From: Endothia cerciana
Lineage: Eukaryota > Ascomycota > Sordariomycetes > Diaporthales > Cryphonectriaceae
DNA: 64,000 nt
Reading direction: 5' to 3'
Assembly: GCA_026119935.1 (NCBI GenBank)
Contig: JALRMH010000004.1
Coordinates: 310,001 to 374,000 of the forward strand
A program made the translations under genes and the position numbers. The notes beneath the pieces were generated by a model that worked only from the letters and a program-made list of their open reading frames with translations, was not told the DNA's origin and did no database searches. This document shows, piece by piece, positions 46,491-57,383 of this stretch. Within the stretch, counting starts at the first letter, position 1; every line of letters starts with the position of its first letter.

Positions 46491-47956
46491 ATGACTCCCA
46501 CAAAAGAAATGCCCATCCGGGATGCAGCGCAGAGGAACATGAGGTCACCTAGCGGCCTCAGCGTCTCACCAACCGCCACATTCCACAGCTTGTCTCACAG
46601 TCTGGGCTCAGCCATCGCACAGGAGGAGACCGCGAAGCAGCTCAAGCCTTTCGAGACCACGGATATTAAGATCCTGCTCTTGGAAAATGTCAACCAGAGC
46701 GGCAGGGAAATCCTCCAGGAGCAGGGCTACCAGGTTGAGTTTCTCAAGACGTCCCTTTTTGAGAATGAGCTCATTGAGAAGATCCGGTGAGCATATCGTG
46801 ACTACCGGGGTCGCAAGGCTTGAGGGCTGACTCGCGGATCTATAGTGATGTACATGTCATCGGCATCCGTTCAAAGACCAGGTTGACGGAAAAGGTGCTG
46901 GCCGCGGCCAAGAACCTGCTTGTCATCGGCTGCTTCTGCATCGGCACGAACCAGGTAGACCTAGACTACGCGGCCAAGAAGGGCATCGCGGTCTTCAACT
47001 CCCCCTTTGCCAACTCGCGCAGCGTCGCCGAGCTCATCATCGGCGAGATCATCGTGCTGGCCCGGCAGCTGGGCGACCGCTCCATGGAGCTGCATCGCGG
47101 CACCTGGAACAAGGTCAGCTCCAAGTGCTGGGAGATCCGCGGCAAGACGCTTGGAATCATCGGGTATGGCCACATCGGCTCGCAGCTGTCCGTGCTCGCC
47201 GAGGCCATGGGCATGGACGTCATCTACTATGATGTCGTCACCCTCATGGCGCTGGGGACAGCGCGCCAGGTCGCCACGCTCGATGACCTGCTCGAGGAGG
47301 CCGACTTTGTCACCTGCCATGTGCCGGCTACGGCAGAAACCAAGAACATGATCTCCACGCCTCAGCTCAACCGTATGAAGGACGGCGCGTACCTGCTCAA
47401 CGCCAGCCGTGGAACGGTGGTCGACATCCCCGCGCTCGTCAACGCCATGCGCAGCGGCAAGATCGCGGGTGCCGCGCTCGATGTCTACCCGCATGAGCCC
47501 GCTGGGAACGGCGACTACTTCACCAAGGACCTCAACACGTGGGCCGAGGACCTGCGTGGGCTCAAGAACCTGATCCTCACGCCGCACATCGGCGGCAGCA
47601 CGGAGGAGGCGCAGCGAGCGATCGGCATCGAGGTGTCCGAGGCGCTGGTCAGGTACATCAACCAGGGTCTGACGGTCGGCAGCGTCAACCTGCCCGAGGT
47701 GACGCTGCGCAGTCTCGGTCGCGAGGAGCAGAACAGCGCTCGGGTGATCTACATCCACAAGAACGTGCCTGGTGCCCTCAAGGATATCTACCGCATCCTG
47801 ATGGGCCACAACATCGACAAGCAGACGAGTGACAGCAAGGGTGACATCGCTTATATGATTGCGGATATCAGCGGGGTGCAGATGAGCGATCTGAAGAGCA
47901 TCTCGGATGAGCTCAACTCCCTGAGCTCCAGGATCATGACCCGCATCCTATTCTAA
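46491..47956 (+). CDS. ser33: D-3-phosphoglycerate dehydrogenase
   Basis: Oxidises 3-phosphoglycerate with NAD+ in the first step of serine biosynthesis, 468 aa. Exons 46491-46786 and 46846-47956. A polar N-terminal extension of about 55 residues precedes TTDIKILLLENVNQSGREIL. IGTNQVDLDYAAKKGIAVFN leads to the nucleotide-binding domain GKTLGIIGYGHIGSQLSVLA. The substrate/catalytic blocks are LLNASRGTVVDIPALVNAMR, AALDVYPHEPAGNGDYFTKD and LTPHIGGSTEEAQRAIGIEV. The C-terminal ACT domain (ARVIYIHKNVPGALKDIYRI) gives serine feedback control in this family. The gene could be called SER3 or SER33; they are yeast paralogues. Confidence 0.96.
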
Positions 47957-49490
47957 GGCCTGCCGGCCTGTGGATGGCGTCTAGTCTGAAGGTGAAGGAG
48001 GAGGAGGTTTATGTTTTGGGAAAGAGTCTTTTTCGGAAATTCAACAATCGAGGTATCCCATGGGCAAAGACGGAATACAAAAACGGCGGCGGCGGCAAAA
48101 CTCATGAACCAAGGTGTTTCATGTGCGCAGGTTGGAACAAGAAAGAAAGAAAAAAGGATCAAAAAGGAGGGGCGTGCTGAGAAAGAAGGAGCGTGTTCAA
48201 CAGCACCCGGCCACTCAATCTCAGACGAGCCCTCAAGAGATTTACAAGGGCACAACTAGACAAGTCTCATGATACCATATCCCTCTGCTTGATGTGTGAT
48301 TTCTTTCAATCACTCGCCTGTTGCACGTCCTACCGACAGTGACACACGACATGCCCGGCATGCCGAGTCGTCCGGCTGAGTAGCATTTCAGGTCAAGGAC
48401 AGCGCAAACCCCAAACTAAAGAGAGCAATGGCTCTGTGGAGTCGTACGCCCGCGGAATGCATCCCCGGAATAGATGACTCCCTAGCGCTGCAACGCGCGG
48501 AGGGATTCCTGGAACCTCACGCTCTGGCAGTACGGCTCTCGAGCCTCGGGGTAGTAGCCTGGCATCCAGTGTATGTAGGTCCGGGGCAATTTGGAAAAGT
48601 CGCCTCACCTTGTCCTCTTGGCTGTCGAGAGCAACGCCAGGTGCATCTCAAACGAGGCTTCACAACGGTCGTTATATGTGTGGCTCACGCCATGGGAGAT
48701 GAGTGTTCATGCAGAGGCATTGCGCATTGAAAGGAATCTCTGCGGACCACGGTGAGCATATCGAGGTGACATTCTCGTCTATCGGGGCCGTCGACAGGGC
48801 CCCGGTAGTATTTTCTTTGGGGAGAGGGCACGTAAACGGGGACACTTGTCGTCGTATTGACGGTCTGTGGAACAAACCTAGGGAGACTTGGTCTGCGGGA
48901 GAAGACGCGGCCGTCGACGGGAGGCAGATCGCCAGGGGGCTTCGAGAGAGAGTGATTCTTTGGTGGTCGGCATCTCCTCCTCGTCGGCGGGTGGCCGGGT
49001 CGCTCCTATACATGAGTGTGGGGTCGCGGGTGGTATGAGTTCTTTGCTGTCCAGATACTCCGAGGAGGCACGAGCGACGACGCGGTGCGACTGACGAGCA
49101 TCGCTCTAATAAACCTCCGCAGTTGTGCTTCAGCCGCGGCCAGCATGCAAACCCAGCGTGCCAGCGGAAGGGTAAGGGGCTGGACGAGCTATGGGCGACC
49201 ATTTCTAGGGTCTCTTAGCGCGGCTGGCAGAGGCGTTGAGCTGCCCGGCCCCTGCATATACGGACGTACAGTTTGTTTTAGCTCGAGCCTACATCCATGT
49301 GGCAGGCCTCAGACCCAGAAACATCGGAGGAAGTACTGATATTACAGAGACACGATCAAGAGCCCCTGTTGCTCGCTCGCTCACCCACTCACTCGAGCAT
49401 CTCGTTCACCCGGTCTCGCCACCAACACGCGAGGCTCTCAACCATCAGAAGGTTCTGACCGTGTCGAGGGGCCTGCGCGCTGCTGGACTG

Positions 49491-49523
49491 GCCCAAGCTC
49501 CATAGCCCCAAGCTCCATAGCCC
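49491..49523. repeat. 15-bp tandem duplication
   Basis: GCCCCAAGCTCCATA-type unit present twice in direct succession; the + strand reads CCCAAGCTCCATAG, C, CCCAAGCTCCATAG. Confidence 0.85.
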
Positions 49524-49752
49524 ATCACCACGGCACCAGGGGGGGGGGGTCCACGGGTCGCATTGGACAGCCAAGCAGGGGCTCCACTCTGGCGGGCAAA
49601 GCGTGGAGCGGTCAGTGAGCACGCACGCACGCTCCACCTATCCCACCCCCTATCAGCCTACAGATCCCCAAGCTGAGGGACGCTGCAGACCGCCCGCATG
49701 AACGTAGGAAGCGAGACGAAGCGAGGCGTGCCTCTCTGACCTGGACAGCGCA

Positions 49753-49797
49753 GCACACACACACACACACACACTCTCTCTCTCTCTCTCTCTCTCT
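49753..49797. repeat. Compound (CA)n-(CT)n microsatellite
   Basis: About 11 CA units followed directly by about 11-12 CT units and then a T/A-rich run to about 49822, some 570 bp upstream of the myo2 start codon. Confidence 0.95.
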
Positions 49798-50370
49798 TTT
49801 TTATTATTAAATTTTTTTTTTAACCGGGTCTGGGCTAGCCTCGCTCGGAAACTATCCTGTCGCAGCTTGATGCACCTGCACCACCTAGCACACCCGTAGC
49901 AGGGTCACTCGATTTCTACTCCCCGTCCCGTCTCGTCCTCGACGACACGACACGACACGACACACCTCTCCTCCAACATAACGAACGACCTGACCTGTTC
50001 AACCCACGCGTCGACTCCCTCTGTCACACGGAGGCCGGCACGGTCCAAGAACAAATCACCACCTTCTGTTCACCAGCCCTACCCCAACTGGTTTCTCGGT
50101 CAGAGACCACGTCGGTAGCGTTGGCTGTATTTTTGGCTTGTCCGGTTCTTGATACCCTCTGACCCCCCTTAAGACTTTGGTAATTCCATCACGAATGTCT
50201 CTTCCTTTCAGGGCCATCCGCCAACCTTGCTACCGGTAGTGTCTATCAGAGACTGCTCGCCTTCCCTCCTCCTCACCACCTCCCCCCCCCCCCCTGCCTG
50301 TCCCGATTGATCAACGACAGACCGCCCCGCGTCGTCTTAGCCGGCGAGGGCTCGATCCAGACCGCAGAAC

Positions 50371-53300
50371 ATGTCCTCAAACTACGATGTTGGCACAAGA
50401 GCGTGGCAGCCCGACGCCACCGAGGGCTGGGTTGCTTCCGAGGTCACAAAGAAACAGGTCGATGGCGACAAGGTCGTCCTGACCTTCCAGCTCGAGAATG
50501 GCGAGGTACGGAGCCCCCCCCTCCAGGAGACCGCACCGGTGGACAGGCCAGCAGACCTTCTGACATCCTGAGCAGGAAAAGGAGGTGAAGCTCACGCTGG
50601 CGGCCCTCGAGAGTGGCAATGACGGGTCGCTGCCTCCTTTGATGAACCCGACCATGCTCGAAGCCAGCGATGACTTGACCAACCTTTCCCATCTGAACGA
50701 GCCGGCAGGTAAGCATCCGTCACAACCTCCCCTGTTGGCAGACCTGATCCTGACCCATGTGTCCCTCCAGTCCTCCAAGCTATCCGACTTCGCTACGTGC
50801 AGAAGGAGATCTACACATACTCCGGCATCGTCCTAATAGCTACCAACCCCTTCGCCCGTGTCGATTCCCTCTACGTTCCCGGAATGGTCCAAGTATACGC
50901 CGGGAAACAAAGAGCAACGCAGGCACCGCATCTATTCGCGATTGCCGAGGAGGCCTTTGCAGACATGATTCGGGACAGCAAGAACCAGACGATCGTGGTG
51001 TCCGGTGAATCCGGTGCCGGAAAGACCGTGAGTGCTAAGTACATCATGAGATATTTCGCAACCCGGGAGTCACCAGACAACCCCGGCGCCAAATCCAAGA
51101 AGGGCGCGGAGGCCATGAGTGAGACGGAAGAGCAGATCCTGGCCACCAACCCTATTATGGAGGCGTTCGGTAACGCCAAGACGACTCGAAATGACAACTC
51201 GTCCCGGTTTGGAAAGTACATCGAGATCATGTTCGACAACGAGACCAACATCATTGGCGCCAAGATCAGGACATACCTGCTGGAGCGCTCAAGATTGGTC
51301 TTCCAGCCCCTGAAGGAGCGAAACTACCACATCTTCTACCAAATGCTTGCAGGCATGCCCGAGTCGCAGAAGTCGGAACTGGGCCTCCTGCCGGTGGAGC
51401 AGTTCGAGTACCTTAATCAGGGTAACGCCCCGACCATTGACGGCGTCGATGACAAGGCCGAGTTCAAGGCAACGATGGACTCCCTGTCGACGGTCGGTGT
51501 GGATGACGCGACCCAGACTGAGATCCTGAAGATGCTGGCCGGTCTTCTGCATCTGGGCAACGTTAAGATCGGTGCCTCGCGCAACGACAGCGTCCTGGCT
51601 CCTTCCGAGCCCTCTCTGGAGAAGGCCTGTTCCATCCTCGGAATCGACGGGACCGAGTTTGCCAAGTGGATTGTGAAGAAGCAGCTGATCACTAGGGGTG
51701 AGAAGATTATTTCCAACCTGTCTCAGGCTCAGGCTATCGTCGTGAGAGATTCCGTCGCCAAGTTCATTTACTCAAGCTTGTTCGACTGGCTGGTTGAGAT
51801 TATCAACCGCAGTCTCGCTACCGACGAGGTGCTGAGCCAGGTCAAGTCTTTCATCGGTGTGCTCGATATTTACGGTTTCGAACATTTCGCCAAGAACTCG
51901 TTCGAGCAATTCTGTATCAACTACGCCAACGAGAAGCTACAGCAAGAGTTCAACCAGCATGTGTTCAAGCTCGAGCAGGAAGAGTATCTAAGGGAGAAGA
52001 TTGACTGGACCTTTATCGACTTTTCGGACAACCAGCCCTGCATTGACCTCATCGAGGGCAAGATGGGTATCCTGACACTGCTTGACGAGGAGTCCAGGCT
52101 CCCGATGGGTTCGGATGATCAATTCGTCACGAAGCTGCACACGAATTTTGCGACTGGCGACAAGAGCAAATTCTTCAAGAAGCCCCGGTTTGGCAAGTCG
52201 GCCTTTACCGTGTGCCATTATGCCGTCGACGTGACGTACGAGTCGGAAGGTTTCATAGAAAAGAACCGTGACACTGTGCCGGATGAGCATATGGCTGTTC
52301 TCAGGGCAAGCGGCAACAAGTTCTTGGTTTCAGTGCTCGATGCTGCCGCGTCAGTTCGCGAGAAGGATGTTGCGTCGGCGACTACGAGCTCGGTCAAGCC
52401 TGCTGCAGGCCGAAAGATCGGTGTGGCTGTTAATCGCAAGCCCACTCTCGGCGGCATCTTCAGGTCCTCGCTGATCGAGTTGATGAGCACCATCAATAAC
52501 ACGGATGTGCACTACATCAGGTGTATCAAGCCTAACGAGGCCAAGGAGGCGTGGAAGTTCGAAGGACCCATGGTTCTGAGCCAGCTTCGAGCTTGTGGTG
52601 TCTTGGAGACTGTCAGGATCAGCTGCGCTGGATATCCTACGAGGTGGACGTACGAGGAGTTCGCACTGCGGTACTACATGCTGGTGCCGTCCAAGCAATG
52701 GACGGCTGAGATCCGACAGATGGCCAGTGCTATCTTGGCCAAGGCCCTCGGTGAGAGCACCGGAGGAGGTCAAGACAAGTACCAGCTCGGCCTGACCAAG
52801 ATTTTCTTCCGCGCCGGTATGCTGGCCTTCCTCGAGAACCTCCGCACGAACAGGCTCAACGACTGCGCGATCATGATCCAGAAGAACCTGAAGGCCAAGT
52901 ATTATCGCCGCAGGTATCTCGAGGCTCGGGAGGCCATCGTTCGCGTTCAGGCCGTTGCCAGAGCTTATGCAGCTAGGAGGCAAGCTCAGGAATTGCGGAC
53001 CACCAAAGCCGCCACCACCATCCAGCGCGTATGGCGCGGTCAAAAGGAGAGGAAGAGGTTCCTGCGCATCCGGGCCGACCTCGTCCTTGCTCAGGCCGCA
53101 ATCAAGGGCTACCTGCGCAGAAAGGAGATTATGGAGACGCGTGTTGGCAATGCTGTATTGCTCATACAAAGAGTGTGGCGTTCAAGGAGGTCTCTCCGGT
53201 CCTGGAGACAGTACCGCAGGAAGATCATCCTCGTCCAATCGCTGTGGCGTGGCCGGGTGGCACGCAAGGAGTACAAGACCCTTCGCACTGAGGCCCGCGA

Positions 53301-55417
53301 TCTCAAGCAAATCTCCTACAAGCTCGAAAACAAGGTCGTCGAGCTTACTCAGTCTCTTGGTACTATGAAGACCCAGAACAAGGAGCTCAAGAGCCAGGTC
53401 GAGAACTACCAGGGCCAGATCAAGTCCTGGCAGGCCCGGCACAACGCATTGGAGGCCAGGACCAAGGATCTTCAGGCCGAAGCCAACCAGGCTGGTATCT
53501 CGGCGGCACGCCTCCAGGTTCTCGAGGAAGAGATGAAGGATCTGCAGGCACGCTTCGAAGAGTCCGTGGCCAACGTCAAGCGGATGCAGGACGAGGAGAA
53601 GCAGCTGCGGGAGACTCTGCGGGCTTCAAGCACCGAGCTCGAGGTCATGAAGACAGAGTCTACTCGCCACGAGAACGACAAGAACGCCCTACGCCAGCAG
53701 CTTGTCGAGCTTCAGGACGCCCTGGAGCTTGCCAGGCGCCAGGCGCCCATCAACGGCGAGATCAACGGCAACGGTGTCCAGCCGGTGGCCAGTGGCCTCA
53801 TCAACCTTGTCTCTTCCAAGAAGCCCTCCAAGAGGCGCAGTGCTGGAGCCGAAATCCGGGACGTCGACCGCTTCAGCGGTGCTTACAACCCGCGCCCTGT
53901 CTCTATGGCTGTCACTGGTCGCCAGGCTGTCATGTCCGGCTCTACCCTGCAGGGCATCGACAGCATCGAGATGGAGCTCGAGGCTCTGCTTGCAGACGAG
54001 GAGGGCCTGAACGAGGAGGTCACCATGGGCCTCATTCGCAACCTGAAGATTCCTTCTCCAAACACCAACCCACCTCCCTCCGACAAGGAGGTTCTTTTCC
54101 CCTCCTACCTCATCAACCTCGTCACATCCGAGATGTGGAACAACGGCTTCGTCAAGGAGTCGGAACGCTTCCTCGCCAACGTCATGCAATCCATCCAGCA
54201 GGAAGTCATGGCGCACGACGGCGAAGAGGCCATCAACCCAGGTGCATTCTGGCTCTCTAATGTGCACGAGATGCTCTCCTTCGTATTCCTCGCTGAGGAC
54301 TGGTACGAAGCACAGAAGACCGATAACTACGAGTACGATCGTCTGTTGGAGATTGTTAAGCACGACCTCGAGAGCTTGGAGTTCAACATCTACCACACCT
54401 GGATGAAGGTGCTCAAGAAGAAGCTCAACAAGATGATCATCCCCGCCATCATCGAGTCGCAATCGCTGCCGGGCTTCGTCACGAACGAGAATAACAGATT
54501 CCTCGGCAAGCTCTTGCAGACGAATTCCCAGCCCGCCTACAGTATGGACAACCTGCTCAGCCTGCTGAACAGCGTCTTCCGCGCCATGAAGGCCTACTAC
54601 CTGGAGGACTCGATCATCACCCAGACCATTACCGAGCTGCTGCGTCTGGTTGGTGTGACGGCCTTCAACGACCTGCTCATGCGCCGCAACTTCCTGTCTT
54701 GGAAGCGTGGTCTGCAGATCAACTACAACATCACCCGTATTGAGGAGTGGTGCAAGAGCCACGATATGCCTGAGGGCACTCTGCAGCTCGAGCACTTGAT
54801 GGTAAGGCGTCAACAGCTATTTTGTAGTTATGTATATTGCTGACAACTTGTATAGCAAGCTACGAAGCTTTTGCAGCTGAAGAAGGCTACCCTCAACGAC
54901 ATCGAGATCATCCAGGATATTTGCTGGATGTAGGTCATGCCTTGTCAGATATGGTTCGTGCTCAGACATACTGATGAGACCTAGGCTCTCCCCCAACCAG
55001 ATTCAGAAGCTCCTGAACCAGTACCTTGTCGCCGACTACGAGCAGCCGATCAACGGAGAAATCATGAAGGCTGTGGCATCACGAGTCACTGAGAAGAGCG
55101 ACGTCTTGCTCCTTCAGGCTGTCGATATGGACGACAGCGGCCCATACGAGATCGCTGAGCCCAGAGTGATTACCGCGCTGGAGACTTACACGCCTTCATG
55201 TAAGCTGCTTTAATCATCCCCGTCATTCCAAAGCGTACAGTGGCTGACAGTCTTCATAGGGCTGCAAACTCCCCGTCTCAAGCGTCTTGCGGAGATCGTC
55301 TCCGCCCAGGCCATCGCCCAGCAGGAGAAGATGGAGTACGGTTCGCAGGACGGCTACGAGAACGGTACCCTTGAGGAGGTAGACGAGATGCCCGAACCCA
55401 TTGAGGCCAGCGCATAG
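50371..55417 (+). CDS. myo2: Class V myosin heavy chain (Myo2)
   Basis: Actin-based motor carrying secretory vesicles and organelles to growing hyphal tips, 1581 aa. Exons: 50371-50505, 50576-50708, 50771-54801, 54856-54929, 54985-55199, 55260-55417. An SH3-like N-terminus (GTRAWQPDATEGWVASEVTK) precedes the motor. The P-loop GESGAGKT is at residues 168-175, followed by switch I (NDNSSRFGKYIEI) and switch II (VLDIYGFEHFAKNSFEQFCI); NTDVHYIRCIKPNEAKEAWK and the converter follow. Six IQ motifs (IQRVWRGQKERKRF, VQSLWRGRVARKEY and others) form the lever arm, then a coiled coil (about residues 910-1070). The dilute-type cargo-binding tail (about 1200-1560) starts near LFPSYLINLVTSEMWNNGFV and ends GLQTPRLKRLAEIVSAQAIA. 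Intron positions cluster at both ends, leaving a 4-kb central exon. Confidence 0.97.
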
Positions 55418-56275
55418 AGTGCGCGCCCCGGCTTAAGGCTATCCGCAGCTACTTTTCCTCAGCAGTCCCCACGGTCGTTCCTGCTATCGCCGTTTAAGAA
55501 GACCGGCGACGGCAGCAACACGATCAAGCCGGAGGGGAGTCCACTGCGCAATGTTATGAATGGGAGCGGGAGCATGATGCAGTATCGGCATTTGAGGAGT
55601 GAGAGTCGTTGAAGGTGCTACTAGTAGACGGGATGGGTAAATGAAGTCATGTATGATTGCCTGTGTTGTACGTGTACGTCTATGTTGTGAATGTTGGGCT
55701 GGGCTGGTTGACTTGGCGGCGCGAACCATTCAACGTCTCTTCGTTCACACGTTTATACATACGTCCATACATCCATTCATCCTCTGGATTATTGCATGGG
55801 ATAGTGGAAGAGAAAAAGAGAGAGGAAGGAAATCAAAAACAGAAAATATGGACATTAGGTCTTCTCGAGTTTGGAGCGTGCGTTCCGGTTGGCATTTGAC
55901 AGTACAGTACCTATCTAGATTTGGCACGAGGGGGGGGGGGCCTGGACAGAATGATATGAATGCGATGAGGCACATCACGATACAGTCGTGTCCGTTATGC
56001 CTATATGACTGACTGTATATGAAACCTGCTGGATAGAACGGGGCAGGCCGGCGTCCATCGCCATGAGCCTGAGATGAAGGGGATCTACCTCAAATCCCTG
56101 AATCAATGAGATAAATGCTACGTACGTCGCACAGCATAACTCTCGCTCCACCTTGTCTCTCGCACGGCTAGTCTCTTAATAGAATAAAAAAAAAGGAATC
56201 TCTCCCCGCCTGTGACACAATAACCCGCTCTCCTCACACGCCTCTTGGGCAGACAAGACAGGTCGACGACGCGCC
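55418..56275. other. Intergenic region after myo2
   Basis: 0.86 kb with the myo2 3' end; a G-run at 55931-55940. No gene seen. Confidence 0.6.
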
Positions 56276-57276
56276 ATGGCCGGCTTCCGAGATCTTCCCG
56301 CGGAGCTACGCCTGGTCATCTGGCATCTCTGTCTCCCCGGCCCGGACACGCCCGAGATCTACTTCTTCGACCCTGGGGATGTCGAATCCCAGGGTCGCAC
56401 GCTGGAGTGGCTGTCTGAGCAGAAGGTGGTTGTTGGGTTTCCTGTGATCATGGTCCGTTGTGAGAGCACGTTTGAACCCACGGATGTTAGGAGTATGCAG
56501 GCCGTTTGGTACCTTTTTTCTTCCTTTTTTCCTCCCTTCTCCCCTTCTCCCCTTCTCTCTTTCTCTCTTTCTCTCTTTCTCTTCTTCCTTCCTTCGAAGA
56601 TCGACTTCCCATAAGTCCTTGGCCTTCGACTTTCAGATCAACATACCTCACGCTCCGTTCTCTCTGAAAGACACGATCTGTTACTGACGGATTTGGATAG
56701 CACCTATGCTTGGAGTCACGAGACTACGCAGAGAGCCACCTCGCCTTCATGAAGGACCTGAATACCTCCCTGGAGATCCCCTGCCGCCCGTACCGCCTAG
56801 GGCAGGACGTCTTCTACACGCACGTAGACGACCGAGTCCGTCTTGCTTAGCTCATAACCCTCCAGAAGATGCGATACCGGCTACCCTGCGTGCGCCCTTG
56901 GGTGGCTTTTGTATCGCAGAGGGAACGACAGGGGCCGATAGGTCAGGATCGGCACTTTCACCTGGTTACCGGCCGCAGCGAACCCGGCTCCGTCAGCAGC
57001 GGCGAGGGAACTCGACGTGGGCTGTCTGGTGGATATCTCGCTTGCCACGAGGGTTATGTCGAGGCGGCGGACGATGGACATCATATCGCCTTGGGGCTTG
57101 TTCGTCTGTGTGACTTGTCTCTGAAGAATGCGGCTCGGCGGCTTTCCGTGACATATTTTCTGGAATCCGAATCGGCCGGGCCAAAGTCCGAGAGGTCATC
57201 ATGTACGCAGAATACCCGTAGCTCAATACTCCCTACGCGACTAGACTTGGTCGCGTCCAGGAGGATGGGTGGCTGA
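56276..57276 (+). pseudogene. 2EXR-type protein gene with in-frame stop (broken or truncated)
   Basis: Exon 56276-56452 encodes MAGFRDLPAELRLVIWHLCL, the opening of the fungal 2EXR family (FxxLPxELRxxIW). Splicing from GTCCGT at 56453 to GGATAG (ending 56700) gives VIMHLCLESRDYAESHLAF, the family's second block (VCRESR-like). In that frame a TAG stop occurs at 56848-56850 after FYTHVDDRVRLA, for a protein of 108 aa. The same frame then stays open for another 141 codons to 57274-57276 (LITLQKMRYRLPCVRPWV and on), as if CAG had become TAG. Function of 2EXR proteins is unknown. The alternatives are a true short protein or a sequencing error. The intron (248 bp) is long for this window and contains a CTTTCTC-rich tract. 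Confidence 0.6.
56535..56582. repeat. Pyrimidine-rich (CTTTCTCT)n tract
   Basis: C/T-only stretch with imperfect 8-bp repeats in the intron of the 2EXR-type gene, well upstream of its acceptor. Confidence 0.8.
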
Positions 57277-57383
57277 TACTTCAGGAGACTAGACGATGAC
57301 AGGCTTGTCAGAAGGACGGGGTGGTCTGGTTCAGTCCCGACCGAAGTTTGTTGGCGGAGATGCGGTATTATCTGAATCTAGAT
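57277..57383. other. Short convergent spacer, 2EXR-type gene / HET gene
   Basis: About 107 bp between the last in-frame stop of the 2EXR-type sequence and the HET stop codon; no further feature. Confidence 0.5.

Larger units (their letters stand above)
47957..50370. other. Long intergenic region, PGDH to myo2
   Basis: 2.4 kb without a recognisable gene. It contains a 15-bp tandem duplication and a compound CA/CT microsatellite. The last 600 bp, with CT-rich and C-rich tracts (to 50294), probably form the myo2 promoter and leader. Confidence 0.6.

Noticed and set aside
46961..47809. 282-aa minus-strand ORF
   Set aside because: Antisense to the PGDH catalytic domain.
53689..54813. 374-aa minus-strand ORF
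   Set aside because: Antisense to the myosin tail exon, His/Leu/Val-rich mirror composition.
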